Below, piece by piece: positions 13,001 to 37,420 of a stretch of 64,000 nt of DNA (its first letter is position 1; the number at the start of each line of letters is the position of its first letter). The DNA is from Aquila chrysaetos chrysaetos (lineage: Eukaryota; Chordata; Aves; Accipitriformes; Accipitridae): positions 4,440,453 to 4,504,452 of the forward strand of contig NC_044008.1 in NCBI RefSeq assembly GCF_900496995.4, written 5' to 3'. Both the position numbers and the translations under genes were made by a program. The notes below the pieces were generated by a model. It did no database searches and was not told where the DNA came from. It saw only the letters and a list, made by a program, of their open reading frames with translations.

Positions 13001-15836
13001 ATCACAGATCTGATTTCTATGACACTTATTTTCATGTTACCTGGACTGCAGGTGTGTCACAGACACAGACAGTATTGCCTAAGTCTTGGTGTTTGATAGG
13101 TTTTTAGCATCTGTTAGTCTTACAGGCATCTGGAGAGTGTTTCATTCAACTTGTTTTTTGATCCCCCATGTGGGATGGGATAAACCTCCCTCCGCATGTG
13201 CCTCCACTGACCGCGCAGGGAACCCACCTGACTTGCTAGACTAGACCCTAACATCCCAATAGCTAAAGTCACGTAAGAGAAATATGGCTTGTCTTGTCAT
13301 GGAAAAGGGATTCCAAGGACTTAACATTAAACTCAGGTCTACAGACCCCAAAGAAAAGGGATCGCCACCATATTAAGCGAGGTTTGCATCGCCTGCAGAG
13401 CCACACTTACATAAAAACACTTTCCAGACTGCTCTTCCACCATTCTGTTTCAGTGTCTGGCCAAGGTCACCATGTAGCAGCAGTCTCAATTGAAGAAGCA
13501 CAAGATTAATCCAAAATCTCTAATCAAAGGAACAGGCAGATGTTTGGGTATGATTCCCTGGTGTAAATCGGGCATCACACTAGGGACACTAAAAGTTATA
13601 CCTGCGGTAAGACACGGTAGAAAGCTGCCTCCATCCAAAAATGAAGAGCTTAATCATAGTTTCACCACTATTCAGTGTCAGTGTGTGGTTGAGTTCTGAC
13701 GACAAGGAAGAAATGTATATTTCAGAGCACTACACCATGGTGATCAGAATTTATTATTTCTTTATACAAAGAACAAATGCATCTTTTCTCTTGCAGTGGT
13801 CCTTTGCAGCCCCAGCCTGTATCTTAAACTTTCCTAGTTACCTTCTCAGCTATGTCTAGACCCAAAATTTTGGCAGACTTTGGGTGCAGGTCTTATTCTG
13901 CCGTATGCTCCTGTGCTGATAAAGAACCACATCACAGTTCCCAAGAGGTCCATCAAAGACCCTCCATTTGGAATATGGGAAGTGCTTCAAGGTGGTTGCT
14001 GCTGCTAAAAATAGCGGCTTGAGCTGATACAGCTGTCTCCCTTTAGCAGTTAGTCCACATAAGTGTGTGAAAGTGTTGCTACTTTTCGGACAAGGCATTT
14101 AGTTGAAATCTTAAGGCAATGGCTGATTTTAGCAGGTTTAAGCCCTGCTTTTGGCACAAAGATGTCTGTTTTTCAGCCAAATATGCTGTGGTCTTTTGTG
14201 GAGACTTTCTATTTATTCCTTTCTTTTCAGTCCACCCAAAGAAAGAGAAGCAAGAGTATGATTTGGTGTGGAGAGAGCCCAGCACAAAGAAACAGCTAAC
14301 GTTCCTCTTCCCATCTGAATTCCTCCTGAAGAACTAAAATGCATTATTAAGTTTTAACATCATCTTTTCCAAGAAAGGTCACTTTGTGTCACTGCTGACT
14401 CCTACCTCACTATCTCAAAAATGCCACTATGGTCTGGGATTTATTATCCTTATGATAACAGTGTGGTCCATTTTCCCCATTTTGTCAGGTTTTTTTTACT
14501 CTTTTCATTATGCATAGTATAACCAGAACTGAGCTGATTTGCTGGGTGGATTATTGTTTCTTTTGAATTAGGGTTGCTATTTTGTCCCCTTTTGTCCACT
14601 ACTTCGGCCCCATGACATTTTGCGGGGGAAGGAGGGAGGGAATGAGAGGTTATAACTTGAAGAATTTCACCCTGGTGGAAAATACCAATGATTTAAAATA
14701 AATATACTCTCTGAGATATCACATTACCCTGCCGAGCTCATGTACAGCAGAGATAAAATGGCTTTTTTAGAACCGATTTTTCTTTCCCCACCAGCTGAAT
14801 GGAATATCAAAGTACACAATTTAAAGTAACTGTTAGAAAAAAGGTTATACACAATGCTATCAACAGAAAGGAGCTGAAAATTAAATGGAGATGATTACCG
14901 GAGAACTCATTTCCTTTGCTACTGGGAGGCTAACAACAATAATCAAAAAGAATTTAGAAGTGAAAGCTGAGATTTTTCCTTTGATGTCTGAATATTTTCT
15001 GTTTATGTTCCTTTAAAATAAAGGGCCACATCATAAATTAAATGTGATGCTTAATTCTTATTTTCTCTCTGCTCAAACAGCATGTTTTCCTCTAGGTGAT
15101 TATTAAAATAATGATTCACCTCTCCAGCTGCTGTATACTGGCAGTTTTTTGTTTAGGCAGTGGAGCAGCATGGGTTGAGTGATAGCTGGATCTCAGACAG
15201 ACAGAATCCTGTTGCCTCTTGGAAGAGAGATTAGGGCTTTTTTAATTTAACATGTGAAAATGTAGAACAAGAAAGAGCCTGTGCCCATAAGCATTCCTGT
15301 AGGTTCATCTTAAGTGAGCATCTCCTATGATACTCAAGTTATTTAGCCAAGCTTTCAACCCACTTCAGCTTTGGAGGCAACATCATTGCTTTGATGAGGA
15401 ATCTCAGGCTAAGTCCGGGGTGTAACATATCGGTTACACTGGGGTTCTGCGTGGCTTTAAAGACCAGTGCATCACACACGACCCACCCTTGGGTCACCCT
15501 TGGGTGCCGTTGCAGGTTGAGCTGCACTGAAGCTGGAGAGCCCAAGCACACCCACCATGTCAGCATGGACCCAGGCTCTGTTCAGGCAAGGCACATCTGG
15601 GCAGAGTTTTGCTAGATCCCGACCCACCAGTGGCTGTCCCAGGACCTTACCAAATACTCCTAAAAGGGCTTCAGCTTCTTTATGGCAACGGACTGTGGGA
15701 AATGTCTGTGGCTTAGTAGCTGGGGCTTTCTAAGCTAAGCTGCAGGCAGACTACAACCGGGCTATATCCAGCCACATAGACATGCAGGAGCTTTTTGTTT
15801 TGAAGTGATTAAGACCTATATCATGAACCTGGTCTT

Positions 15837-16205
15837 CGACTGGAGTGTATAATAGAAGAAAGCAAATGTCACTGCTACCTTCAAGGAGAGCAAGAAGGAG
15901 GCTAAGGGGTTTACAGCCTGGTAAGCCTCACCTCCATCCCTGAGAAGCTGATGGAGAAAATCCTCTGGGAAGCAATTTCCAAACTTGTTATGGACAAGAA
16001 GGTGATTAGGGGTAGTCAGCATGGATTTATGAAGGGCTAATCATGTCTAACCAACCTGCATAAAAGCCTTCTACAATGAAATTATTATCTTGGTGAAAGA
16101 GGGGAGAGCAGTTGATGCTGTTTAGCAAAGCTTTCAAGACAGTCCATAACAGTCTTATAGACAAACTGATGAAGTCTAGACTAGCTAGGTGGACAGGGAG
16201 ATGGA
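15837..16205 (+). repeat. CR1 LINE fragment (reverse transcriptase region)
   Basis: About 370 bases match the CR1 ORF2 reverse-transcriptase region in sense orientation: caagaaggaggctaa, cctcacctccatccctgaga, gacaagaaggtgattagggg, tagtcagcatggatttatga, gggagagcagttgatgctgt and gacaaactgatgaagt in the order expected. The frame is broken by small indels and an in-frame stop, so it is a dead, 5'-truncated and internally ended copy. The divergence suggests an old insertion. Confidence 0.85.
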
Positions 16206-17959
16206 TCAACCCCTGGACTGTTCCTCGCTCCAGTTACCAAACCAGGGTGCCACAACAGAGACCTGAGTAGCATGACACTCACAGCATAGTCATTCAGCAC
16301 CAGTCTTGGGAGAACCAAACCTCATTCACAGCCAGCTGAGGCATTTTTATATTCTCCTGATTTATACAATGGCAGTACTATATCTACCTGAGAGAAAGGC
16401 CCCATTGAAGCCCAAAGTGATGCAGAAGGTGATGCACAAATACACACAGGGCAGCACTTGCCTACTTTTCTAGAAAGTGGAGGGAAAGAAAGTTCAGTGG
16501 ACAACTCTGGTTATCTTAGAATACGATGAATCATACTCAGACTCCTTCCACTGATAATAGAGGAAATATAGATTATTACTTTGGATGCAGCTAGTTAAAT
16601 TTTTATGAATTTTAAAGATTACATACTTTTATGCAACTCTGGTTAGTTGAGCTTGAATTCCATTCCATGAGCCTCTTTTCTGAACAACTTAGAGCAACAC
16701 AGCATGAACTATGTCCATTCAGAGGAATCAAAGCCTAGCAATATAGCTTGCGCTAGGCCACAGGAGATATGTATAGCAGAACTTGGAAATCTAGGTCTAC
16801 AAAGACTCAGTAGCACCTTAACCACAGGATTGTCTTTCCCCTAAGACATGTCTCTGCAAAGTCGTGTTGAATATTGTTGGTTCAATTTTGCTCCAACTTA
16901 ACCCGACCAAGAGATCAGCTAGGCTTTGTTGACCTTTTGAGGAAATCTCAACAGGCGTTAAGGGTTTGCAATGAGCTTCTGCACCATTTTCAGGGAGGTG
17001 GACAAAGATTTCTGGTAGAGCTTTGCTTTTAATTTTTGACTCACCAGATCCTCCAATTCAAAATGAAAGTGAATGTCCTTGTGGAGATAGAAAGTAAAGA
17101 CAGTTCTCAAAAGACCATAAATACCGAGCTTTGTGCCTCTCTGGTTGTCACTGCTTTAGTATGGGAGAAGGGGAGATGTTTGTCAATGGGAATGGAAATG
17201 CAGTGTTCTCTGGCCCCCCTTAATGAGGATATACCAGGAGGATCGAGAATTTCCTTCATGAAGTTTCTTTAGCAACTACAGAAAACACGTTGATGACTAA
17301 TTTTTGATGTTTCTTCTTACAAGGCTTTTCCCTGACAGGGTCAAAACATGTTGACATTGCCAGCCTCTAGTTCAGGCTGTTTCAGTAGCTAAGTGCCAAT
17401 AAATGTCCCACAAGCAGCTACTGCATGCATGTAGATCCAGTCTGCCTACCAGGGGCTCATGCTCTTCACTGCCAGGAGCTGCAGATTTCCTCTGGCTGGG
17501 AGGCTGCTGAGAACCATGGCAAAGGCTATTTGTTTCTGGTGCTTTTCAGGACAGAAGTCAAAGAGATGGTATTTTTGCAACCCAGTGGCAAAAGCAAAAA
17601 AAAAACCAAAACAATCGTATGTGTCGAGCTGTGACATGTTGTCCCCACCACAAGGAGCGACTCGGCTGGTTGAGTGCAGGTGCCTGTTGTAGGGTGAACT
17701 CAATCACTGGGCTTGATCCAGCTGCTTACGCAGAGGTGTCCACTGCTATTGGAGGTGCTCTGGGGCAATAAGGCTGTGGGATATGCCACAGGTTGTAGGA
17801 AAGACCCATGTTCAGTGGAGGTCCTCCGGGATACCCCAGCGTGTCTCAGTGATGCTAGATGACGAAAGGTGAGCAGTTAAACTGCATTCCTATGCCATAG
17901 ACAGCTGAATTCAATTATTTGAATTGGGATCTGAATCCAGATTCAGGACAGAAATACTT

Positions 17960-18060
17960 GGATTTCTGGGGGAGATGCCAGGGTAGGGGTGGCTGCTCTG
18001 TGTTGCCCGGGAGGCCAGATTAGATAGAGCCATTCATCTGTTCTAGCCTCAGGCTGTCCC
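17960..18060 (+). repeat. Possible degenerate CR1 3'-end fragment
   Basis: The run gggaggccagattagataga with the following ctgttctagcct resembles the 3' untranslated part of older CR1 copies (gaggtcagattagatgat then ggtcccttctggcct). The similarity is short and uncertain. Confidence 0.3.
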
Positions 18061-20482
18061 ATCCCCTGAAATGTCCGAAAATCCTGTGCTTTCAGCTACA
18101 AAAGCAACTCTAGGATGGTACTGATGGCTTTGAATAAAAACAGCAGAGTTGTAATTGAAACCATTGAATGAAATGTTGCATAAGATTATACCAACCTGTA
18201 TCCCTTCTTTTCTTTTCTGTGCTTGTTTCATCTTCCACAACTCAATGATGTTTTTTCTTTGTTTCACTTTCCTTTTATTTTTCAATTACTTCATATCCCT
18301 GTGTATATAAACATTAAGGTAATATAGGGGATAAAGGACTCCACTGCGCCTGTTACCAAACAGTAGAATGGACCCCATCATGTCAGGTACAGCCACTGAG
18401 CTGTACAGGACCACTGACTTGCAACCAGTGCCAGTTACAGAAGAGCCAGAAATACATTAATTCCTGTACTGCACCAGCTCTGCCTGCGTTGTCTTGGCTG
18501 CTGTGATACAGCAAAGATAAAATTTCTTTGTAAGCAAGGAAGGTAGAAAAACTTCCTGTGGTCTGTGCTGAGACCTCCACTGGCTTCTGTAGGTGATACG
18601 CTAGGTGAGCTGGCATCTCTTGGAGTGAGAGAGCAGTTTAGGTCCCAGCTGTGATCTCTCGCTTGTGTTTGAAGTGTCTAAGGTACAAATACAATAGTAA
18701 AGGGAGGAGCATACCTACTTGCAGTACCCACTATTTGGAGCTGTACTGGCAGACGGGGACTTTTGGTGATACCTCTCCACTGCAAGATATGCCTGGTAAT
18801 AACTGGGCAAAGTTGACTTTCCTTTCTGCACTGGCAACAAAAAGCGTGGTGGGGTGCAGGATGGAGCTTGGTCTTCCCTGCGGGAGAAGCAACCATACCC
18901 CTGGGCTGCATGCTGAGGAGCTGTGAGACCAGCCAACCTCCTCTGGAAAGCAACTTGGAGGTGTTTGTAGGAGGGCTGAAATCAGGGCTGCCACTCACTG
19001 GTGACTTCCACTCATCCTGACCTGTTTATCGGCCTGAGGTTTGGTTTGGTGAATGCCAACAAGTAGGAATTTGTGCATCTGTCGAGTGGAGCTGCAAGAC
19101 TGGGGAAGGAACAGTTGGGTGGTGAGGACTCCCAAAACTTGAGCTGAGGCAGGTGGTGTTGGAGGTCAGACCCTGACGTTTGCAGGTGCCATGCTCCTAC
19201 AGCAGTGCTGTGATCCCATGGGGCTCCAGAACAGGATTGGGCCTTCAGCGAATGAATAACCAAACCAGGCAAGCCCCATTTACTATGCCAGAAAATGAAC
19301 ATTTTATGGAGGAGGGGAAAAAAAAAAACAAAAAAGAAAGAAGAAAAGACAAGATGGGTATGGAGGTGCCAGGTTTAGCCAAGACAAAGGAGCATCTCTG
19401 TGAGTATGTTGGCTCCTGCTCGTTTCCGTGCGGGTGTTTGGCTTTCAGCCCTCACCGGCTCCTATCTCTCAATCGTTGCCACCACAGGAAAACGCTTGCT
19501 GCTTACCACGTCACTCTTCGCACACCACAGACACAGTTGGGAGGGTTTTCAGGCTGTGGCACCGGTGAGACACACAGCACGCACGTTCGTGGAGGCTCGT
19601 ACCCACCTCCCTTCCCCCATCCTCAATGGGTTTATTTGGTTTTTAAGCTGAAGACACCTTGCAGTGAGAAGCAGGCACTTCATCTTGTGGTTTGCATCAA
19701 AAGCCCTACAGTAAGCCTAACACTGTATCTGCTCTAGCAGTTACTCAAATGTGTTTCTTTACGAGCCACTCTCACGTTTGGCTGCTTTAGCTATCTGGGA
19801 CCACAGCTGTAGTGCAGAGAGCCCTGTCTCTGGTCAGAGAGGTGTTAAACCCTGTTGCTTTTCAGTTACTTAACCACAAAAGGTGATTCAGCACCCTTCC
19901 TCCTTAGTCTACACTCTTGGGGTGTCCCTGCATTGGTGTCAAGCACAAACCACTGTGCTGTTCCAAAGAAAACATCCCTAACAGCCATCTAGAGCGGGAT
20001 ACTGCCAATCTTCAAATGCTAAGAAATGCAGTCTCTGGTCTGGATCAGGCCACCCAGACTCCATCCACAGTATGTGAACAGAGTCAGGTCCTCCCAGGTC
20101 TTGGCTGATCCAGCCTCATGCAGGTGTCAAAGGGAAATGGTGATTGCCCTCTAATAGTAACGACCTCTGCACATCTGGCTCTGCAACCCCTTTGAGATAG
20201 CAGACCCCATTTACAGCCATGTCACCTTCCGGTAATTCAGAGGAACATTTTACTCTCTTCTTGGATACCGTTGCACAGTGCCAAATCCTTGTTTTAGATA
20301 CTGATCTGTGGAGTAGTTACAGTTGTTCAAATGCTTGCTGAGCTTGTGTATTTATGGGTTGAAACTGCGCTGGGGAACATCTCCCAGAAAGCACAGAGCC
20401 TTTTTAATGGCTTTTCTAAGCACCTTTGTCCTTTGTCCCTATTTAATCACTTCAGTGCCCATTTTCCAATTGTACACAACAT

Positions 20483-20488
20483 TTTATT
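20483..20488 (-). promoter_or_regulatory. Alternative distal polyadenylation signal AATAAA
   Basis: A second minus-strand AATAAA lies about 1.8 kb after the stop, followed by a short GT-rich run (tgttgtgtac). It would give a longer 3' UTR if used. There is no independent evidence for its use. Confidence 0.25.
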
Positions 20489-21054
20489 AAACTGTACAAA
20501 CAGCACTGGCATTTAAAAAATTCCTGTTAACCGTTCTAGTTAAACATGATGACCAGCTGCACAAACTGTGAGCACAGATGCCCCCTGCATTTCATACAGC
20601 ACAAACAAGGATTTCATAAGAATCACTGGACTGAAACCTTTTTCAGGGCGCTCTGCTTTTCTTGTCGACGTTAGGCACTTCTGCTCTTGGTCCTGCAGGA
20701 TTCGGTGCCTGCAGTCACTGCCAGCGATATCCCAGCGCTGCCTGCAAGGCTGCATTCATCCTGTTGGGAGGTCCAAGCTGACAGCCTGGTCCAGCAGAGC
20801 CAGAAAGGCACCTCTGAAGGGAATCTGGTTTTGGGATGACTCACCTTCTAGAGCTTCTCTTCTCCATGGACTGGAGGGGTTGATGCAACGAAGCTCCAAA
20901 TGTATACACTTCAAGTAGAGCCTAACACCAACTTGGGTGACTGCCTAAGTCTAAGCTATTACAGAATCCTCTCTTTGGGCTTTGACTTAATTTTGACCGA
21001 GTATTTAACTGGTATCTCAGTGACAAGCAGTAACTGGGAGGTTCTACATCTCTC

Positions 21055-22293
21055 CAACCTCAGAAAACAGTGCAACTTTATTTAAAAGGATCCCATGATG
21101 AAAGGATCACAGAAAAGACTTTTTTAAACCCATCTCCATTTCCACAGACTGCAAAGGGATAGAACACACAGCAAAATGTCACAAGGTGAAGCAGAGGACC
21201 ACCCTCTCCCTATGTGCTGTCCTGCCCTGTGACCGTTGGGTGCAGCTTGTTGATGTATGTCCACCATGTGGGCCAAAGGGTTGGGACATCATTTAGAGCA
21301 ATAGAAAGTATATCAGCCTTTGCAAGGACTGATTACTACCTTTCAAGTAAAATATGTCAAAGCCAGAAGGCCAGTTTTACGACCAAACAATGGTTTGAGG
21401 AAACCTCTTCCACCTTTCTCATGAGGTTTTAGGATAAAACTCAAGAAAGCCAAGTCCAGATTTTGCTCTGAGCCTGGCGTGTGTGAGGACAGTTAAAGCT
21501 TTAGAACAGGGGTTCTTGAGGCTTTCTGCTGGACTGCAACTTCCCATCCTTCCTGACCAAGTACTAAGTGTAAACCACTGGTTTTCTGTATTGATCTTGA
21601 CACTTGCCTTGCCAATGATCCTCCTTCGCTGTTGAGTCCTTAGCTCCAGGGCCTCTAGTTGAGATTTAAGAATGCTGGAATGGGCACCTGCAACGTCTCT
21701 TCGTCCTCCTGGAGCAAAATTGAGTCCTAACACCTGTGAACATTACTCTTAAAGTGTCTAGGAAGTAAAACTGCTTCTTCAAAACTTCTGTGTACACATG
21801 CACAATTCTGCACATGTACAAGTGGAGGTTACCAAAGCACCCAGCCTGAAGTCTTCCCAGATGCCCTCAGGCCTTAAGCAAACCACTTGTCCTTCAGAAG
21901 GAGGTGGGCCGAGGTGAGAATTGAAGAAATGGGCACTGTTATCACCAGAAATTCAAATATACTTGTTTTTTCTTACAGAGAAACCCATTGACTGTGTGTA
22001 CAAGTAGTGGGGAACATGTTTTGTCACTTCCTCATTTTCAGATGCTCTCAACTTCAAGAACGTTGGGAAAAGAGAGAAGAGAGACCAGAAGATACCACGA
22101 AGAAACTTCATCATTAGTGAAGAGTGGCTGGCATCTGCTACAGACTGGAATAAGCTGGAAGCCTCCAGGCATGGTACAAACTTTCACTGAGGTGTTTTTC
22201 AGGTGGGTTCTTGATAAAAATAACCATCCATAGTATTCAGTTGACAAAGTGTTACTCAAACCATTACAGAGAATCCCTTCAGAAAGGCAGATC
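21055..22293 (-). other. PRKCQ: Probable PRKCQ 3' untranslated region
   Basis: The sequence downstream of the stop codon has no further PRKCQ coding similarity. The first AATAAA met on the minus strand after the stop lies at 21077-21082, which would give a 3' UTR of about 1.2 kb, a reasonable length for this gene. The end is inferred from the signal alone. Confidence 0.55.
21077..21082 (-). promoter_or_regulatory. Candidate polyadenylation signal AATAAA
   Basis: AATAAA on the minus strand, about 1.2 kb after the stop codon, is followed within 30 bases by a GT-rich stretch (tgttttctgaggttgg), the usual arrangement for cleavage. I found no earlier AATAAA after the stop. A second AATAAA at 20483-20488 could serve a longer transcript. 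Confidence 0.5.
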
Positions 22294-34931
<12,638 letters not shown>

Positions 34932-34994
34932 CTGTATATTATGCCCTTGGAATGGAGGAACTGGAGCCCGCATATGATTTCAGCAGCATAAAAC
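34932..34994 (-). CDS. PRKCQ: PRKCQ exon 14: kinase helix E
   Basis: The 63-base exon holds the last base of Thr489, residues 490-509 ([20 protein letters not shown]) and two bases of Arg510. It covers helix E and the start of the catalytic loop, which PKCs write as YRD rather than HRD. Compared with human, Leu is Cys in EIICGLQ. The acceptor is actcag and the donor is gtaatt. Confidence 0.95.
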
Positions 34995-37034
34995 CTGAGT
35001 GACAGAAGGCGCAAGTTAGAATGGATGCAAGTTAAAATGGCGCTTTCAACTAGACCCAAAAAGATGGAAACTTTGTCTCCACAGAGGCCAAAATTTCCTT
35101 AAGTTCCCAGAAGGCTTGGGGTAACTGATGGATGATGTGAGATTCCCAAAAGCAAGCCACATGGCTAGCAGCCCAACCCCCACTTTGCGAAACGGTAGGG
35201 ATTTGGAGCCTACTCATCTTCAGGGATTTGGAAGCCACGCTGCATGGCTAGCTGCCTTTTTTTTTTTATATGTGACTGACTCTGAGGACATGTCCTTCAG
35301 TGCCCAAGGATGTCTCCAGATCAGCTGTGGAGCAAAAAAAACCACCACCCAGCTCCTACTGCCTACCCTGCTTCACCTCAAGATACGGTCCCTGTCGCAA
35401 GGAAGGCAGACCGGCTGGTATCTGTGCCTCTCCCTTATTTACATATTTAAAGCAAATCAATAATTGACAGTGATGCGCCAGACCGCAAACTGCAAATTAC
35501 AGTTAATGCCTCAGACCTCAAAAGAGCAGCTATCATTTGCCATGTTCAGTAGCTGCTGCACAAAGAGTGGAGCAGTCCCGGCAAGGGGACAGGCAGGTGG
35601 GCATCTGGGTTTGGGGACCACAGACAGTCTCCTTGGCTTGTCAAACAGACCACTGCTCAGATTTATGCCTTGCTTTTGAAATTTTCCCCAAGATATGAAC
35701 TAGCTAGCAGCTCAGGGGCCTTTCTCTGGAGTCTTTTCGAGTTTGAGATCTTTGTTCTCAACACAGTTCTGCCTAAAGGACAACACCACGTTCTGCTGGA
35801 AAGAGGCAGCAGAAGGCTGAAGCACCGTTCGCAATGAGAGTGCTCTCCCAGAAGAGCATGTAACTGCAGGATCGTAAGCCCCTCCGGTCTCGCACAGCTC
35901 TGCTCCCTCAGGCTTCAATGTATTGGCCCTTATTTCTGAACATTTAAATGCTTTTGAATAAATCATCAAATTAAACACTGATATAAATGAGGGCTTGCTT
36001 TTTTTTTTTTTAATTATTAAATAAAAATTAATTCCGATAGTAGTTTCAATATTGACTTTTAAAATACCTTTTACTCGCAGAAGGATTAAAAGCACCTTTC
36101 ATTTATTCTAATTCATCTATTTACTTTAATCAAAGTGAAATAAATTTTTAACTCCCTGATGGTGTATTAATTTTTTATTTAAATTTACCTTTTGCACTTT
36201 TGATAGGTTTTCTCTCTTGCCCCCCCCCTCCCCCGAACCTTAAAAGGAAAAAAGGAAAATCTCATTGCTTCTAACAAACAACAGCTTCACCTCTGATCAC
36301 TGGACCAGGAACCTCAGCTTGTGCACGTCCTGCAGCTTGGCTGCAGGCCACCCAGTGTTGTAAAGAACAAGATATTTGGTTCCACAGATGGCTGAAAATG
36401 CATCTGTGGGATTTCTTTGACAGCGGTAAATCTGGGTTGGAGGTTGGGTCCACGATGTTGTTATTGGGGTCTCCAATTATGGGCTGAGCAAGAACTCAAT
36501 GAGTGCAACAAAGAGCAACCCCAGGGCTGCTGTAATCCACAGCAGACACCTGTAGGTTGCTTTGACCCTCATCCATGGGCCGTGTAAATAAGTTCTTAGG
36601 CGTGCTTGGGGCTGTTTATAGACAGTGGAGGCACTTCCAGAGGTAAGGTCTCAGCTGGGTTGAATGGTCCCTCTGGAGCCTCTCTCTGTTTCAGAGACTT
36701 CAGTCCTGGGAAGGGGACTAATTCAGCAAGCAGGGCAGCTTAAGGGACAGCTTCTATCCAGCTCAGCTCTCGGCTCTGAACAAATGTTTGTGGGACTATG
36801 CTGAGGTTAGCGCAAAATACGGGAGCCAGGTCACAGGCTAGAAGGAGGTCCCTGGTTTGCAGGCTAAAGGATAAGCCTGCAGGCAGAGACAATGCTGACG
36901 AGGGTGTAGCAGCATCTGTAATGCTTCCAGACAGAAATAGCTTCCCTGGTTGACCAAGAATGCAAAGCAAGGTCACGTCTGACTGAAATCAGCTGTGTGG
37001 ATGGGCTTTAAAAAGCCTTCTGTGGGAGGGGAAA

Positions 37035-37080
37035 GAGGACAGGGAGAGGAAGTGACTTGCTTCAAGTCCATCGTTGAGTT
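37035..37080 (-). repeat. Second short MIR-core-like piece
   Basis: The run agaggaagtgacttgcttca resembles the MIR core agaggttaagtgacttgccc. It lies about 60 bases from the better fragment and in the same orientation, so it may be a second insertion or a duplicated core. Confidence 0.35.
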
Positions 37081-37140
37081 GGGCTGATGTCTGTTTTGTT
37101 CAGTTTGGAGAGAGCTGGGCTAGAGAGTGACTCTGCTTCC

Positions 37141-37295
37141 AGCACAGGCATTATCCCCACTTTGCAGCTGGGTAAGGTGCAGAGAGGTCAAATGATTTGC
37201 CCAAGGTTTCCTCTACAGGACAGTAGCAGAAGTGGGAATAAAATCAAGATCTCTGGTGTCTGCAGCTGCTGCCTTTGCTTCTACCACGTGTGCGA
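37141..37295 (-). repeat. MIR-like SINE fragment next to exon 13
   Basis: The plus-strand reading cattatccccactttgcag, then gtgcagagaggtcaaatgat, ttgcccaagg, agcagaagtgggaa and tctggtgtctgcagctgctg follows the reverse complement of the MIR consensus in order and spacing over about 150 bases. It ends some 30 bases below the exon 13 splice donor. An additional shorter core-like piece (gaagtgacttgcttcaagtc) lies at 37035-37080. Confidence 0.7.
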
Positions 37296-37327
37296 TCTGC
37301 AAGCCAAAAAGTAATAATAACATCTTA

Positions 37328-37420
<93 letters not shown>

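Larger units (their letters stand above)
8896..15836. other. Intergenic sequence, no gene seen
   Basis: Unique sequence with no supported gene. About 14650-15130 is AT-rich with many TAAT-type motifs and looks like a possible conserved noncoding element, but this cannot be tested without alignment. A perfect 11-base tandem (cacccttgggt, twice) lies at 15484-15505. Confidence 0.55.
16206..21054. other. Intergenic sequence between CR1 fragment and PRKCQ 3' end
   Basis: No gene recognised. The 185-codon open frame at 19180-19737 begins with TTG, has no recognisable domain and runs through low-complexity purine-rich sequence near 19310-19350. The distal polyadenylation signal at 20483 lies here. 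Confidence 0.55.

Noticed and set aside
19180..19737. 185-codon open frame on the plus strand downstream of PRKCQ
   Set aside because: It begins with TTG, not ATG, has no recognisable domain, and passes through a purine-rich low-complexity stretch. No exon structure supports it.
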